A stretch of 64,000 nt of DNA from Lysobacteraceae bacterium. GTDB lineage: Bacteria > Pseudomonadota > Gammaproteobacteria > Xanthomonadales > Rhodanobacteraceae. A model generated the notes under the pieces. It did no database searches. It saw nothing but the letters and a program-made list of their open reading frames with translations, and was not told the DNA's origin. Numbering within the stretch: the first letter of the stretch is position 1; every line of letters begins with the position of its first letter. The position numbers and the translations under genes are program-made. Below are positions 8,322 through 18,211 of the stretch, piece after piece. The stretch spans positions 1 to 64,000 of the forward strand of contig JAJFUF010000024.1 of assembly GCA_021372495.1 (NCBI GenBank), written 5' to 3'.

Positions 8322-9556
8322 GCGCCGCGCGCTGCGTACTTCTTCGCCACGTAGTCCTCGACGATGGCGACGAACTCCTGCGCGATGTGCTCGCCGCGCA
8401 GGGTCTGCGCCTTCTGCCCGTCGATGAACACCGGTGCCGCCGGCGCCTCGCCGGTGCCGGGCAGCGAGATGCCGATGTCGGCGTGCTTGGACTCGCCCGG
8501 CCCGTTGACCACGCAGCCCATCACCGCCAGCGTGAGGTTCTCGACGCCGTCGTACTTGATGCGCCACTCCGGCATCTTCGCGCGCACGTGTTCCTGCACG
8601 GTCTTGGCCAGCTCCTGGAACAGCGTGCTGGTGGTGCGCCCGCAGCCCGGGCAGGCCGTCACCAGCGGCGTGAACGCGCGCAGCCCCATGGTCTGCAGCA
8701 GTTCCTGCGCGACGATCACCTCGCGCGTGCGCGATTCGCCCGGCTCCGGCGTCAGCGAGATGCGGATGGTGTCGCCGATGCCTTCCTGCAGCAGCACCGA
8801 GAGCGCCGCGGCCGAGGCGACGATGCCCTTCGAACCCATGCCTGCCTCGGTCAGGCCGAGGTGCAGCGCGTAGTCGCAGCGCGCGCCGAGGTCGCGATAG
8901 ACCGCGATCAGCTCCTGCACGCCGGACACCTTGCAGGACAGGATGATGCGCTCGCGCGGCATGCCGAGCTCCTCCGCGCGCAGCGCGGAGTCCAGCGCCG
9001 AGCGGATCAGCGCCTCGCGCGCGACGTGCGCGGCGTCCCACGGCTCGGCGCGCGCGTGGTTCTCGTCCATCAGCGTCGCCACCATCGCCTGGTCCAGCGA
9101 TCCCCAGTTGGCGCCGATGCGCACCGGCCTGGCGTAGCGCTGCGCGATGTCGACGATCGCGGCGAACTGCGTGTCCTTCTTCTTGCCGAAGCCGACGTTG
9201 CCCGGATTGATGCGGTATTTGGCCAGCGCCTCGGCGCAGGCGGGCTCGCGCGCCAGCAGTTGATGGCCGTTGTAGTGGAAGTCGCCGATCAGCGGCACGT
9301 CGACGCCCATCATGTCGAGGCGCTCGCGGATGCGCGGCACCGCGGCCGCGGCTTCCGGCGTGTTCACGGTGATGCGCACCAGCTCGGAGCCGGCGCGCGC
9401 CAGGTCGGCGACCTGCTTCGCCGTGGCGACCGCGTCGGCGGTATCGGTATTGGTCATGGACTGGACGACGACCGGTGCGTCGCCGCCCACGCTCACCTGC
9501 CCCACGCGCACGGCCACGCTGGGCCGACGCGCTGCGGGCCGGACATGCTGGATCAT
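8318..9556 (-). CDS. ispG: 4-hydroxy-3-methylbut-2-en-1-yl diphosphate synthase
   Basis: IspG (GcpE) is the iron-sulfur enzyme of the MEP isoprenoid pathway converting MEcPP to HMBPP. The 412-residue protein shows [11 protein letters not shown] near the N-terminus, a TIM-barrel with YRINPGNVG, and the C-terminal cluster ligands ACPGCGR and [10 protein letters not shown]. Length fits the bacterial two-domain type. The ATG at 9556 lies 10 nt after the stop of the upstream gene, with ACGGAA as a ribosome site, so the two are co-transcribed and probably coupled. It converges with the EamA gene, sharing a CTAG stop overlap. Confidence 0.98.
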   Translation of the reverse strand: MIQHVRPAARRPSVAVRVGQVSVGGDAPVVVQSMTNTDTADAVATAKQVADLARAGSELVRITVNTPEAAAAVPRIRERLDMMGVDVPLIGDFHYNGHQLLAREPACAEALAKYRINPGNVGFGKKKDTQFAAIVDIAQRYARPVRIGANWGSLDQAMVATLMDENHARAEPWDAAHVAREALIRSALDSALRAEELGMPRERIILSCKVSGVQELIAVYRDLGARCDYALHLGLTEAGMGSKGIVASAAALSVLLQEGIGDTIRISLTPEPGESRTREVIVAQELLQTMGLRAFTPLVTACPGCGRTTSTLFQELAKTVQEHVRAKMPEWRIKYDGVENLTLAVMGCVVNGPGESKHADIGISLPGTGEAPAAPVFIDGQKAQTLRGEHIAQEFVAIVEDYVAKKYAARGA

Positions 9557-9566
9557 GGCGGTTCCG

Positions 9567-11264
9567 TCAGTTCTCGATGGCGTCGCCGGCTGCAGCGGCG
9601 GCGGACAACGCCAAGGATACGCGATAGTAGGCGCTGCTGGCGTCGCCGACCGCGACCGCGTCGTAGCGCTCGACGCACGGCGCGCCCCGCCAATCGTCCG
9701 GATGTTCCTGGCGTGCGACCTCCAGCGTGCGCGTCGTGCGGTCGAACAGCGCCGGCACCAGCAGGTCGGTGGCGGCGCCCGCATCGTCGCGCAACAGCAC
9801 GCCGCGCATCGGCGTGCGCGCGGCGCCGTCGGCGTCCAAAGCGCGCACGCCCGCGGCCAGCGCGCGCCGCGCCAGCAGCTCCACGCCGGCATCGACCCGG
9901 CCGTCGCCGTCGATGCGCAGCCAGCGCAGCACGCCGACCATCCACTCCTGCGGCTCGCCTTCCGCCTGCGGCAGCGCCAGGCCGACCAGCTCGCCGATGC
10001 GCGTGCGCACCGCGTTGCCCGCCTCCCACAGCAGGCGGTAGCCGCCGAGGCTCTGGTCGACCACCCGCGCGCGCTGGGCCGTCAGGCGGGCCGCGTCGCC
10101 GCCGGCCGCGGCCCACGCCGCCGCGTGCGCCTGGGCGCCCAGCGTGATCGCCGCCCCGCGCGCCCGCTGCATGAACTGCTCGAAATCCATCCGCCCGGCC
10201 AGCACGTAATGCAGGCCGTGCATGCCGATCACGGTATCGAGCTCGTGCACAGCGCCGATGCGCGCGTGGCCGCGCGCCGGCACCCCACCGGCCCAACCGT
10301 GCACGACGCGCTCGACGAAGGCGCGCGCGAGCTGCACGCTGCCGCGGTCGCGGGTGCGCAGCACGATGCTCTCGTCCGCGGGCGGCCGCAGCGCGATTTC
10401 GCGCGCGAGGGTCGCCAGCACCGGTGCGACATCGACCGCGAGCTGGCCGGTGCGGCCGGCTTCGCGCTCCTCCGGCAGGTAGCCCGGGCCGCGGTCGGCG
10501 TCGGCGTCGAGCGCGAACGCGGCGCCATCGCCGCGCGCCGCGCCGAGCGCGGCATGCGGCGCCAGCCAGCGCGTCAGCACCTCGGCATCGGCCAGCTCGC
10601 GCAGGCTGTAGCGATAGGGATTGGACAGCGCCAGCAGCAGCGCGTGCGCGTAGGCATCGCGCGCGTCGGTCGCGGCCGCGCCGGATGCCGCCTCGCCGTC
10701 GGCTCGGCGCGTGTCGAGGCCGGCTTCGGCGGCGAAGCGGTACAGCGCGTGCATCTGTTGCCACAGCCCGGCGGGCGGCGCCCGATACAGCCGGTACGAC
10801 CACAGCAACGCCGCGCGGCCGTGCTCGAGCGCGCGTACCAGCGCCTGCACGACCGTGCGCCGCTTCAGGAACGGCACGCCGCCGGCGGGCGAGCACAGCT
10901 CATGGACGGCCAGCGCGTAGTTGCGCGCGAGCCGGCGCTGGAAATCGAGCGCGGCCTCGGCGAGCCGGGCCTTGGCCGGCGGCAGCGGATGGCTCTCCGT
11001 CTGCAGCAGGCGCTCGTAACCCTCGCACAGGCTGGCCACCGGGGCGCGCAGCGCTTCCAGCGCCTCGATGCGCTCGCCGCCGGTCCACAGCGTGCCGAGC
11101 ATGTTCTCGAGCAGCGCGCCGATCTCGCGCGTGGCCAGTTCCGGGCTGGCCAGCGGCAGGTGGGCGACGCGCTCGCGCACGGCCCGCGCGCCGGCCGGTG
11201 CGTCGCCCTGCGGCGACGCACGTGCCGGCAGGCCCTCGATCAGCCGCTCATAGGTCGTGGTCAT
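9567..11264 (-). CDS. Uncharacterised 565-residue protein, possible PilZ-like C-terminus
   Basis: I do not recognise a named function. The protein is mainly helical in its first 420 residues (for example [22 protein letters not shown]), rich in Ala and Arg, with no signal peptide or membrane segment. About residues 430-540 look like beta strands: [36 protein letters not shown]. The pattern W-x-V-G-V-x-R-W ... G-V-E-L-L resembles a degenerate PilZ fold, but no complete RxxxR or D/NxSxxG c-di-GMP signature is visible. ATG at 11264 ([11 protein letters not shown]) is chosen; the frame is open further upstream without a ribosome site. It is followed by ispG 10 nt later. Confidence 0.8.
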   Translation of the reverse strand: MTTTYERLIEGLPARASPQGDAPAGARAVRERVAHLPLASPELATREIGALLENMLGTLWTGGERIEALEALRAPVASLCEGYERLLQTESHPLPPAKARLAEAALDFQRRLARNYALAVHELCSPAGGVPFLKRRTVVQALVRALEHGRAALLWSYRLYRAPPAGLWQQMHALYRFAAEAGLDTRRADGEAASGAAATDARDAYAHALLLALSNPYRYSLRELADAEVLTRWLAPHAALGAARGDGAAFALDADADRGPGYLPEEREAGRTGQLAVDVAPVLATLAREIALRPPADESIVLRTRDRGSVQLARAFVERVVHGWAGGVPARGHARIGAVHELDTVIGMHGLHYVLAGRMDFEQFMQRARGAAITLGAQAHAAAWAAAGGDAARLTAQRARVVDQSLGGYRLLWEAGNAVRTRIGELVGLALPQAEGEPQEWMVGVLRWLRIDGDGRVDAGVELLARRALAAGVRALDADGAARTPMRGVLLRDDAGAATDLLVPALFDRTTRTLEVARQEHPDDWRGAPCVERYDAVAVGDASSAYYRVSLALSAAAAAGDAIEN

Positions 11265-11391
11265 GGCCACTCGCGCATTCGCAGGCGTCTCCGCTCCCCG
11301 GCCCGATCGCCGCGGCGCCGGCGACGCGGAGTTTAGACCGCCGCAGCCGCGGGCGGGCATCGGCGCCCCCGCTCGACGCCGCGGCCGCGCT

Positions 11392-13596
11392 CTATCCGCC
11401 CTGCCCGCGCGCGTCCGCGCGCGCCGCCTGCCGCAGCGCGAGCAGCAACAGGTGCCGCTGCAGGCGCGCGCTCAAGCCGCGCGGCTCGGCCAGTTGCATG
11501 CGCTCGAGCGCCGCCGCGGCGTCGGCGTCGACGCGACCGGGAAGCAGCGCGCGCAGCAGCAAGCCGAGCCGGCCGCGCGGGCCGGCACCGTGCGCGCGCA
11601 GCCAGGCCAGCGCCGGCAGCAGGCGCTGTTCGACCGGGGTGAAATCGCTGCCGAGCGGAAACGCGGGGAACAGCCCCCGGCGGCGCCCGTTGGCCAGCGC
11701 CGCCGCCAGCCGCTGCGGCGTGTTGGCGCGCCAGGCGTCGGGTATGCGGAAATCGCGCGCCAGCTTGCCGGCGCGCACCGCATCGGCGACCAGCGCATCG
11801 AGGAAGCGCGCGTCGGCGACCGCCAGCGTGGCGAGGATGCACTCCTCGTCGGTCTTGCCGCGCAGGTCGGCCACGCCGTACTCGGTGACCAGCAGGTCGC
11901 GCAGGTGGCGCGGAATGGTGGTGTGCCCGTAGTTCCACAGGATGTTCGAGCGCAGCGCGCCGCCGCTGGCGCGGGTGGCGCGCAGCAGCAGCGCCGCGCG
12001 GCCGTCGGGCAGCGCCTGCGCCATCGCCACGAAGTCGTACTGGCCGCCGACGCCGCTGACGACGTGGCCGTCCTCCAGCGCGTCCGACACCGCCGCGCCG
12101 AGCAGGGTCGCCATCATGCAGGTGTTGAAGAAGCGCGCGCCGCGCCGCTGCAGCGCATCGAGCCGTTCGCGGCCGCCGTAGAGCTGGTTGACGTCGGAAA
12201 CGCGGGTCATTTCGAGGCCGTCGCGCTCGGCGCCCTCGAGTCCGCGCAGCCAGGCGTAGAAATCGTCGGAGCCGAGGAAGAAGGCGCCGCGCAGGTAGCG
12301 TCCGTCGGCGAGGCGCCGGCCGTGCATGGCGCGCCCCAGCGCCGCGCGCGCGGACGCATCGTCCAGGTCCGCGGGAACGCGCGTGCCGTCGGGCAGCACC
12401 ACCTCGCCGTCGCGCAGGCGTGCTTCCCGCGGCAGCATGCCGAAACGCTGCAGGCGCGCCAGCTCGACCGCGTCGATCCGCGCCGGCAGCGCGCCGTGCG
12501 CATGCAGGCGCTCCGCGGCCCCGGCGTCCAGCTCGCGGCCGATCACGCCGGCAGCAAGCGCGCGCTCGATCGCGATGTCGTCGAACACCTCGCGCGTCAG
12601 CACGCCGGCGCGGCGCAGGTGCATGAAGCCGTCCATCACCATCTCGCTGGCGCCATACAGGCCGCGGCGCAGCGGCTCCAGGCCGCCGACGCTCGCCGCC
12701 AGCGTGTGCGTGCCGCCGCTGGCGTCGAGCGCGGCCAGGCTGGCGCGGTACGCGGGATTGTGCCGATGGCGCAGCAGCAGCGCGGCCACCAGCGCGTCGG
12801 ACAGCGCGCCGATGCCGATCTGCACGGTGCCGCCGTCGGCGACCAGCGCGCTGGCGTGCAGGCCGATCGCGTGCTCGACGTCGTCGACCGGCTCGCGCGG
12901 CAGCGCGAACAGGCGCTGTCGCGGCCCTGCCGGTTCCAGCAGCAGGTCGAACGTCCCGGCAGGCACTTCGGCGCTGCCGCCCATGAACGGCAGGTCCGGG
13001 TGCGCCACCGCCACCCGCAGCGGCCGCGGCCGGCCCTCGGTTTCGATGCGCTCGAGCAGGTCCAGCGTCACGTCGGGGTTGCTGGACAGGCTGATGCGCG
13101 GCCCGTCCGCGCCTTCGCGCACGGCCACCAGTTGCACGATCACGTTGATGCCCTGGCGGGCGAGATCGCGCGCGACGTGGGTGTAGTTCAGGCTGACGTA
13201 GTCGCGCTGCGCGCGCGGCGAACGCAGCAGCGCGCCGGACTGCATGTAGAACTCGTGCACGCGCACGTTCGCCGGCAGGCGCCGCCCGCGCTCGGCCAGC
13301 GCCCAGGCGGGATCCTCATGGTGGGCGCCGAAGTGGCGCTCGAGGAACGGCCCGAGAAAGCGCGCCTGCAGCCCCGTGCCGGCATCCGGCCGGGTCAGCG
13401 AAAGCGCGGTGAACAGGGTGAGCTTCAGCGCCGGCTCGCGCTCGGCGCGTCGATACAGCGCATTCAGCAGCGGCACCGGCTTGCCCAGACCCAGCGGCGC
13501 GGCGATGCGCAGCTCGCCGCCGGCGTGGGCGAGGATCCGCTCGACGCAGTCCTCCGGCGAGGTGAGCCGTTCCGGCGAGCCCGCGCATTCGTCCAT
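11392..13596 (-). CDS. Acetyl-CoA hydrolase/transferase family protein, long form
   Basis: A 734-residue member of the acetyl-CoA hydrolase/CoA-transferase superfamily. The N-terminal half has a CoA-transferase-like fold (LRIAAPLGLGKPVPLLNALY, VADGGTVQIGIGALSDAL); the C-terminal half holds the AcetylCoA_hyd_C signatures VSGVGGQYDFV and LLVTEYGVADLRGKTDEE. It is longer than the usual ~500-residue Ach1/SucCoA:acetate transferase because of an insert in the middle (about 300-450) and a basic helical tail; Pseudomonas and Xanthomonas carry similar long forms. The acceptor CoA cannot be told from sequence. ATG at 13596; divergent from the PLD gene with 59 nt between. Confidence 0.88.
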   Translation of the reverse strand: MDECAGSPERLTSPEDCVERILAHAGGELRIAAPLGLGKPVPLLNALYRRAEREPALKLTLFTALSLTRPDAGTGLQARFLGPFLERHFGAHHEDPAWALAERGRRLPANVRVHEFYMQSGALLRSPRAQRDYVSLNYTHVARDLARQGINVIVQLVAVREGADGPRISLSSNPDVTLDLLERIETEGRPRPLRVAVAHPDLPFMGGSAEVPAGTFDLLLEPAGPRQRLFALPREPVDDVEHAIGLHASALVADGGTVQIGIGALSDALVAALLLRHRHNPAYRASLAALDASGGTHTLAASVGGLEPLRRGLYGASEMVMDGFMHLRRAGVLTREVFDDIAIERALAAGVIGRELDAGAAERLHAHGALPARIDAVELARLQRFGMLPREARLRDGEVVLPDGTRVPADLDDASARAALGRAMHGRRLADGRYLRGAFFLGSDDFYAWLRGLEGAERDGLEMTRVSDVNQLYGGRERLDALQRRGARFFNTCMMATLLGAAVSDALEDGHVVSGVGGQYDFVAMAQALPDGRAALLLRATRASGGALRSNILWNYGHTTIPRHLRDLLVTEYGVADLRGKTDEECILATLAVADARFLDALVADAVRAGKLARDFRIPDAWRANTPQRLAAALANGRRRGLFPAFPLGSDFTPVEQRLLPALAWLRAHGAGPRGRLGLLLRALLPGRVDADAAAALERMQLAEPRGLSARLQRHLLLLALRQAARADARGQGG

Positions 13597-13655
13597 TCCG
13601 TCATTTTCGCAGATCGCCGCGCCCGCAGACAGCGCGCGCGGCTAGACTTTCGGCC

Positions 13656-15095
13656 ATGTCCGCCAGCGCCCTGACCACCGCTCCCGCCCGCCTGCTCGCC
13701 GCGCAGGCCTTCAGCCGCGCCGCCGGCGCGCCGCTGGTGGACGGCAACGCGGTCGAACTGCTGGACGACGCAGCCGCGCATTTCGAGGCCTGGCTGGCGG
13801 CGATCCGCGGCGCACGCCGGCAGGTGCTGCTGGAGAACTACAGCGTGCGCGACGACGCGGTCGGGCGCGAATTCCGCGACGCGCTGGCGGAACGTGCCCG
13901 CGCCGGCGTGCGCGTCGCCGTGATCCGCGACTGGCTGGGCTGCCTCGGCCAGTCGCGCGCGGGCTTCTGGCAGCCGCTGCTGGCCGCCGGCGGCGAGGTG
14001 CGCGTGTACAACCCGCCGCACGCGGCCAGCCCGTTCGGCTGGATCAGCCGCGACCACCGCAAGCTGCTTGCCGTCGACGGCCGCTTCGGTTCCGTCTCCG
14101 GCGTGTGCCTGAGCGCGAAGTGGCTGGGCGATCCCGCGCGCCGCGTCGCGCCGTGGCGCGACACCGGCGTGACGATCCGCGGGCCCGCGGTGGCCGAGCT
14201 GGAGCGCGCGTTCGCCGAGAACTGGGCGCGGCTGGGCGCGCCGTGGCCGACCGACGCGGCCGCGCCGGTGCTTGCCGAGCCCGCCGGCAAGGTCGCGCTG
14301 CGGGTGATCGCCACGCAGCCGAACATGGCCGGCATGCTGCGCCTCGACCAGTTGATCGCGGCGATGGCGCGCAGGACGCTGTGGCTGACCGACGCCTACT
14401 TCGTCGGCATCGCCGCCTACGTGCAGGCGCTGGCCGCGGCGGCGCGCGACGGCGTCGACGTGCGCCTGCTGGTGCCCGGGTCGAGCGACGTGCCGGTGGT
14501 GGCCGCGCTGTCGCGCGCCGGCTACCGGCCGCTGCTGGAGGCCGGCGTGCGCGTGTTCGAGTGGAACGGCTCGATGCTGCACGCCAAGACCGCGGTCGCC
14601 GACGGCCAGTGGGCGCGGGTCGGCTCGACCAACCTCAACGTCGCCAGCTGGATGGGCAACTGCGAGATCGACGTGGCGGTCGAGGACGCCGGCTTCGCCG
14701 CGGCGCTGGCCGCGCAGTACGAGCGCGACCTCGGCAACGCCACCGAAGTGGTGCTGTCGGCGCGCCGGCGCCCGTGCCGCACCGCGCCGGCGCCGCCGCG
14801 CGCGCATCGGGCCAGCGGCAGTTCCGGCCGCGCCGCGGCCAGCGCGATGCGCTTCGCCAATACGGTCGGCGCCGCGCTGACCGACCATCGCGAGCTGGGC
14901 GCCGCCGAAGCCGGCCCGCTGCTCGGCGCGGCCGCCCTGCTGTGCGCGCTGGCGGTGGTGTTCGCGCTGTGGCCGCGCGTGCTGGCGTGGCCGCTGACGG
15001 TGCTGGCGCTGTGGCTGGCGATCGGCCTGGCGGTCCGCTCGCGCGCCCTGCGCCGGCGCGCGCGCCGCGAGAGCGACGCGCAGGGCCCGTGCTAA
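13656..15095 (+). CDS. Phospholipase D/cardiolipin synthase-like protein
   Basis: A 479-residue PLD-superfamily enzyme with two HKD motifs: H134-x-K136-x4-D141 in RDHRKLLAVDG and H309-x-K311-x4-D316 in MLHAKTAVADG followed by GSTN. Both are intact, so phosphatidyl transfer is expected. Unlike classical ClsA it lacks N-terminal membrane helices; instead the C-terminus (about 415-465) carries one or two hydrophobic segments (LLGAAALLCALAVVFALWP) followed by a basic tail. It resembles ClsB/ClsC-type or uncharacterised PLD synthases. The start ATG is 59 nt from the divergent acetyl-CoA hydrolase gene; xseA follows 23 nt after the stop. Confidence 0.88.
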   Translation: MSASALTTAPARLLAAQAFSRAAGAPLVDGNAVELLDDAAAHFEAWLAAIRGARRQVLLENYSVRDDAVGREFRDALAERARAGVRVAVIRDWLGCLGQSRAGFWQPLLAAGGEVRVYNPPHAASPFGWISRDHRKLLAVDGRFGSVSGVCLSAKWLGDPARRVAPWRDTGVTIRGPAVAELERAFAENWARLGAPWPTDAAAPVLAEPAGKVALRVIATQPNMAGMLRLDQLIAAMARRTLWLTDAYFVGIAAYVQALAAAARDGVDVRLLVPGSSDVPVVAALSRAGYRPLLEAGVRVFEWNGSMLHAKTAVADGQWARVGSTNLNVASWMGNCEIDVAVEDAGFAAALAAQYERDLGNATEVVLSARRRPCRTAPAPPRAHRASGSSGRAAASAMRFANTVGAALTDHRELGAAEAGPLLGAAALLCALAVVFALWPRVLAWPLTVLALWLAIGLAVRSRALRRRARRESDAQGPC

Positions 15096-15118
15096 CCTGA
15101 CCCGCCCGGCCCCGCGAC

Positions 15119-16471
15119 ATGACCGACTTCGACGCCACCCGCCCCGCGCGGGAAGTGCTGACGCCTTCCGCGCTGAACGCCCGCGCCCGCGACCTGCTCG
15201 AGGGCGCGTTCCCGCTGGTGTGGGTGGAGGGCGAGCTGTCCAACGTCTCGCGACCCGCGTCGGGACACCTGTATTTCACCCTGAAGGACGCCGCCGCGCA
15301 GATCCGCGCGGCGATGTTCAGGCCGCGCAGCACCTACCTGCGCTTCCGCCCCGCGGAAGGCATGCACGTGCTGGTGCGCGCGCGGGTCAGCCTGTACGAA
15401 CCGCGCGGCGACTACCAGTTGATCGCCGAGCACATGGAGGAGGCCGGCGAGGGCGCGCTCAAGCGCGAATTCGAGGCGCTGAAGGCGCGGCTCGCCGCCG
15501 AGGGCCTGTTCGACGTCGCGCGCAAGCGCGCGCTGCCGCGCTTTCCGCGCCGCATCGGCGTGATCACCTCGCCTTCCGGCGCCGCGGTGCGCGACGTGCT
15601 GAGCGTGATCCGCCGCCGCTTCCCGCTGGTCGAGATCGAGGTGCTGCCGGTCCCCGTGCAGGGCAAGGAAGCGCCCCCGGCGATCGTCGCGATGCTGCGC
15701 CGCGCCGGCGGCTCGGGCCGCTACGACGCGCTGCTGCTGACCCGCGGCGGCGGTTCGCTGGAGGACCTGTGGGCGTTCAACGACGAGGCGGTGGCACGCG
15801 CGATCCACGCCAGCGCGGTGCCGGTCGTTTCCGCGGTCGGCCACGAGATCGACTTCACCATCGCCGACTTCGTCGCCGACCTGCGCGCGCCCACGCCCTC
15901 GGCGGCCGCAGAGCTGCTGGTGCCCGACCGCGCCGCCCTCGCCCACCTGCTGGCGCAGCGTCGCGACCGCCTCGCGCTGCTGATGCGGCGCCGCCTGCAA
16001 GCGCTGGCGCAGGGCCTGGACCAGCGCCTGGCGCGGCTGGGCGCGCAGCGCCCGCAGGCACGCCTGGCGCTGGGCCGCGAGCGGCTTGCCGCGCTGCTGG
16101 CGCGGCTGCGCCACGCGCAACGCAGCCGCCGCGACGCCCGCGCCGCCGCGCTGGCGCAGCTCCACGCACGCCTGCTCGCCGAACACCCGGGCGCGCGCCT
16201 GCGCGCGCGCGCGCAGCATCTGCAGGCGCTGCGCCAGCGGCTGCACGCCGCCTGCGCACGCGGCCTGGAGCGACGCGCATTGCGTCTCGGCCAGTTGGCG
16301 CGCACGCTGAACGCGGTCAGCCCGCTGGCGACGCTGGAACGCGGCTACGCGATCCTGTTCGACGCCGAGGGCCGCGTGCTGCGCTCGACCGCGGCGGCGG
16401 CGCCCGGCGATGCCGTGCGCGCACGCCTCGCCGACGGTGAACTTCGCCTGCAGGTGCTGTCGAAGGGTTGA
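15119..16471 (+). CDS. xseA: Exodeoxyribonuclease VII large subunit
   Basis: XseA degrades single-stranded DNA in both directions together with XseB (not in this window). The 450-residue protein has the N-terminal OB-fold ([33 protein letters not shown]), the catalytic core with [30 protein letters not shown] and [28 protein letters not shown], and a long Arg/Ala/Leu-rich coiled region (about 270-400) as in other XseA proteins. Start and length match the family. It lies 23 nt after the PLD gene and 60 nt before the acetolactate synthase-like gene. Confidence 0.98.
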   Translation: MTDFDATRPAREVLTPSALNARARDLLEGAFPLVWVEGELSNVSRPASGHLYFTLKDAAAQIRAAMFRPRSTYLRFRPAEGMHVLVRARVSLYEPRGDYQLIAEHMEEAGEGALKREFEALKARLAAEGLFDVARKRALPRFPRRIGVITSPSGAAVRDVLSVIRRRFPLVEIEVLPVPVQGKEAPPAIVAMLRRAGGSGRYDALLLTRGGGSLEDLWAFNDEAVARAIHASAVPVVSAVGHEIDFTIADFVADLRAPTPSAAAELLVPDRAALAHLLAQRRDRLALLMRRRLQALAQGLDQRLARLGAQRPQARLALGRERLAALLARLRHAQRSRRDARAAALAQLHARLLAEHPGARLRARAQHLQALRQRLHAACARGLERRALRLGQLARTLNAVSPLATLERGYAILFDAEGRVLRSTAAAAPGDAVRARLADGELRLQVLSKG

Positions 16472-16531
16472 AGCCGCGGCAGCGTGCCCGCAGCTTTCGA
16501 AGCTGACCGCCGCCGCAAGGAGACGCCGCGC

Positions 16532-18175
16532 ATGAAGGCCGCCGAGCTGTTCGTGAAGGCCCTCGAGGCCGAGGGCGTGAAGTACATCTTCGGCGTGCCG
16601 GGCGAGGAGAACCTCGACCTGCTCGAAGCGCTGCGCACCTCGCCGATCGAGCTGATCGTCACCCGCCACGAGCAGGCCGCCGGCTTCATGGCGGCGACGC
16701 TGGGACGGCTGACCGGCGAAGCCGGCGTCGCCCTCGCCACGCTCGGCCCCGGCGCCACCAACCTGGTCACCGCCGCCGCCTACGCGCAGCTCGGCGCAAT
16801 GCCGATGCTGATGATCACCGGGCAGAAGCCGATCCGGCAGCACAAGCAGGGCCTGTTCCAACTGGTCGACGTGGTCGACATGATGCAGCCGCTGACCAAG
16901 TACACGCGCCAGATCGTCTCGGCGCCGACCGTTCCGGCGCGCGTGCGCGAAGCGTTCCGCCGCGCCGAGGAGGAGCGCCCCGGCGCGGTGCATCTCGAGC
17001 TGCCCGAAGACATCGCCCGCGACGACGTCGCCGAGCCGATGCTGCTGCCGACCGAGTACGCGCGCCGCCCCGCGGCCGATCCCAAGGCGCTGGAGCGCGC
17101 CGCCGAGGCGATCCGCGCCGCGCGCCGCCCGCTGCTGATGATCGGCGCCGCGGCCAACCGCCAGCGCACCGCGCAGATGCTGCGCGCGTTCGTCGACAAG
17201 CTCGGCATCCCGTTCTTCACCACGCAGATGGGCAAGGGCGTGATCGACGAGGAACATCCGCTCTGGCTCGGCAACGCCGCGCTGTCCGACGGCGACTTCG
17301 TGCATCGCGCGATCGACGCCGCCGACTGCATCGTCAACGTCGGCCACGACGTGGTCGAGAAGCCGCCGTTCTTCATGCACAAGGGCCGGCGCACGGTCAT
17401 CCACATCAACTTCTCGCCGGCGGAAGTGGACACGGTCTACTTCCCGCAGCTCGAGGTGGTCGGCGACATCGCCGGCACCGTGCAGGCCCTGCACGACGCG
17501 CTGCAAGCGCAGCCGCACTGGGATTTCGCCTTCTTCGCCCGCGTGCGCGAAGCGCTGAACCGCCAGCTCGCGTCGCATGCGGACGACGGCCGCTTCCCGA
17601 TCCACCCGGTGCGCCTGGTGGCGGAAACGCGCAGGGCGATGCCGGACGACGGCATCCTGTGCCTCGACAACGGCATGTACAAATTGTGGTTCGCGCGCTA
17701 CTACCGCGCGCGCCAGCCGAACACCGTGCTGCTGGACAACGCGCTGGCGACGATGGGCGCCGGCCTGCCCTCGGCGATGGCCGCCAGGATCGTGCACCCG
17801 CGACGCAAGGTGCTGGCGGTGTGCGGCGACGGCGGCTTCATGATGAATGCGCAGGAGCTGGAGACCGCGGTACGCCTCGGCCTGGATCTCGTCATCCTGC
17901 TGCTGCGCGACGACGGCTACGGCATGATCCGCTGGAAGCAGGCCGACATGGGCTTCGCCGACTTCGGCATGTCGTTCGGCAACCCCGACTTCGTCGCCTT
18001 CGCCGAAGCGCACGGCGCGCGCGGCCATCGCCCGGCCAGCCCGGCCGCGTTCGCCGCCACGCTGCGCGCAGCGCTCGACGCCGGCGGCGTGCACCTGATC
18101 GACCTGGCGATCGACTACGCCGACAATCACCGCATCCTAGACGAAGAAATCAAGCGCCTGAGCGCGGCGCTCTGA
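16532..18175 (+). CDS. ThDP-dependent acetolactate synthase-like enzyme
   Basis: A 547-residue enzyme of the ALS/pyruvate oxidase/benzoylformate decarboxylase superfamily: N-terminal Pyr domain with the cofactor-activating Glu in TRHEQAAGFMA, central domain, and C-terminal PP domain with the ThDP/metal motif starting GDGGFMMNAQELETA and ending LRDDGYGMIRWKQ. It resembles the stand-alone catabolic type; no regulatory small subunit follows. The start at 16532 is fixed by AAGGAG 9 nt upstream. An aldehyde dehydrogenase follows after 36 nt, a recurring neighbour of this subgroup, so the real product may be an aldehyde or acyloin-related compound rather than branched-chain precursors. Substrate is uncertain. 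Confidence 0.88.
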   Translation: MKAAELFVKALEAEGVKYIFGVPGEENLDLLEALRTSPIELIVTRHEQAAGFMAATLGRLTGEAGVALATLGPGATNLVTAAAYAQLGAMPMLMITGQKPIRQHKQGLFQLVDVVDMMQPLTKYTRQIVSAPTVPARVREAFRRAEEERPGAVHLELPEDIARDDVAEPMLLPTEYARRPAADPKALERAAEAIRAARRPLLMIGAAANRQRTAQMLRAFVDKLGIPFFTTQMGKGVIDEEHPLWLGNAALSDGDFVHRAIDAADCIVNVGHDVVEKPPFFMHKGRRTVIHINFSPAEVDTVYFPQLEVVGDIAGTVQALHDALQAQPHWDFAFFARVREALNRQLASHADDGRFPIHPVRLVAETRRAMPDDGILCLDNGMYKLWFARYYRARQPNTVLLDNALATMGAGLPSAMAARIVHPRRKVLAVCGDGGFMMNAQELETAVRLGLDLVILLLRDDGYGMIRWKQADMGFADFGMSFGNPDFVAFAEAHGARGHRPASPAAFAATLRAALDAGGVHLIDLAIDYADNHRILDEEIKRLSAAL

Positions 18176-18211
18176 CCGGCCCCGCCTCGTCGATTGCAGG
18201 AGACGCGAACC

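Noticed and set aside
13656-15095. PLD protein as a nuclease-type defence gene
   Set aside because: Two HKD motifs and a C-terminal membrane segment fit phospholipid synthesis; no defence genes adjoin it.
15092-18130. 1012-codon minus-strand frame
   Set aside because: Antisense shadow of xseA and the ThDP enzyme; composition typical of GC-rich reverse frames.
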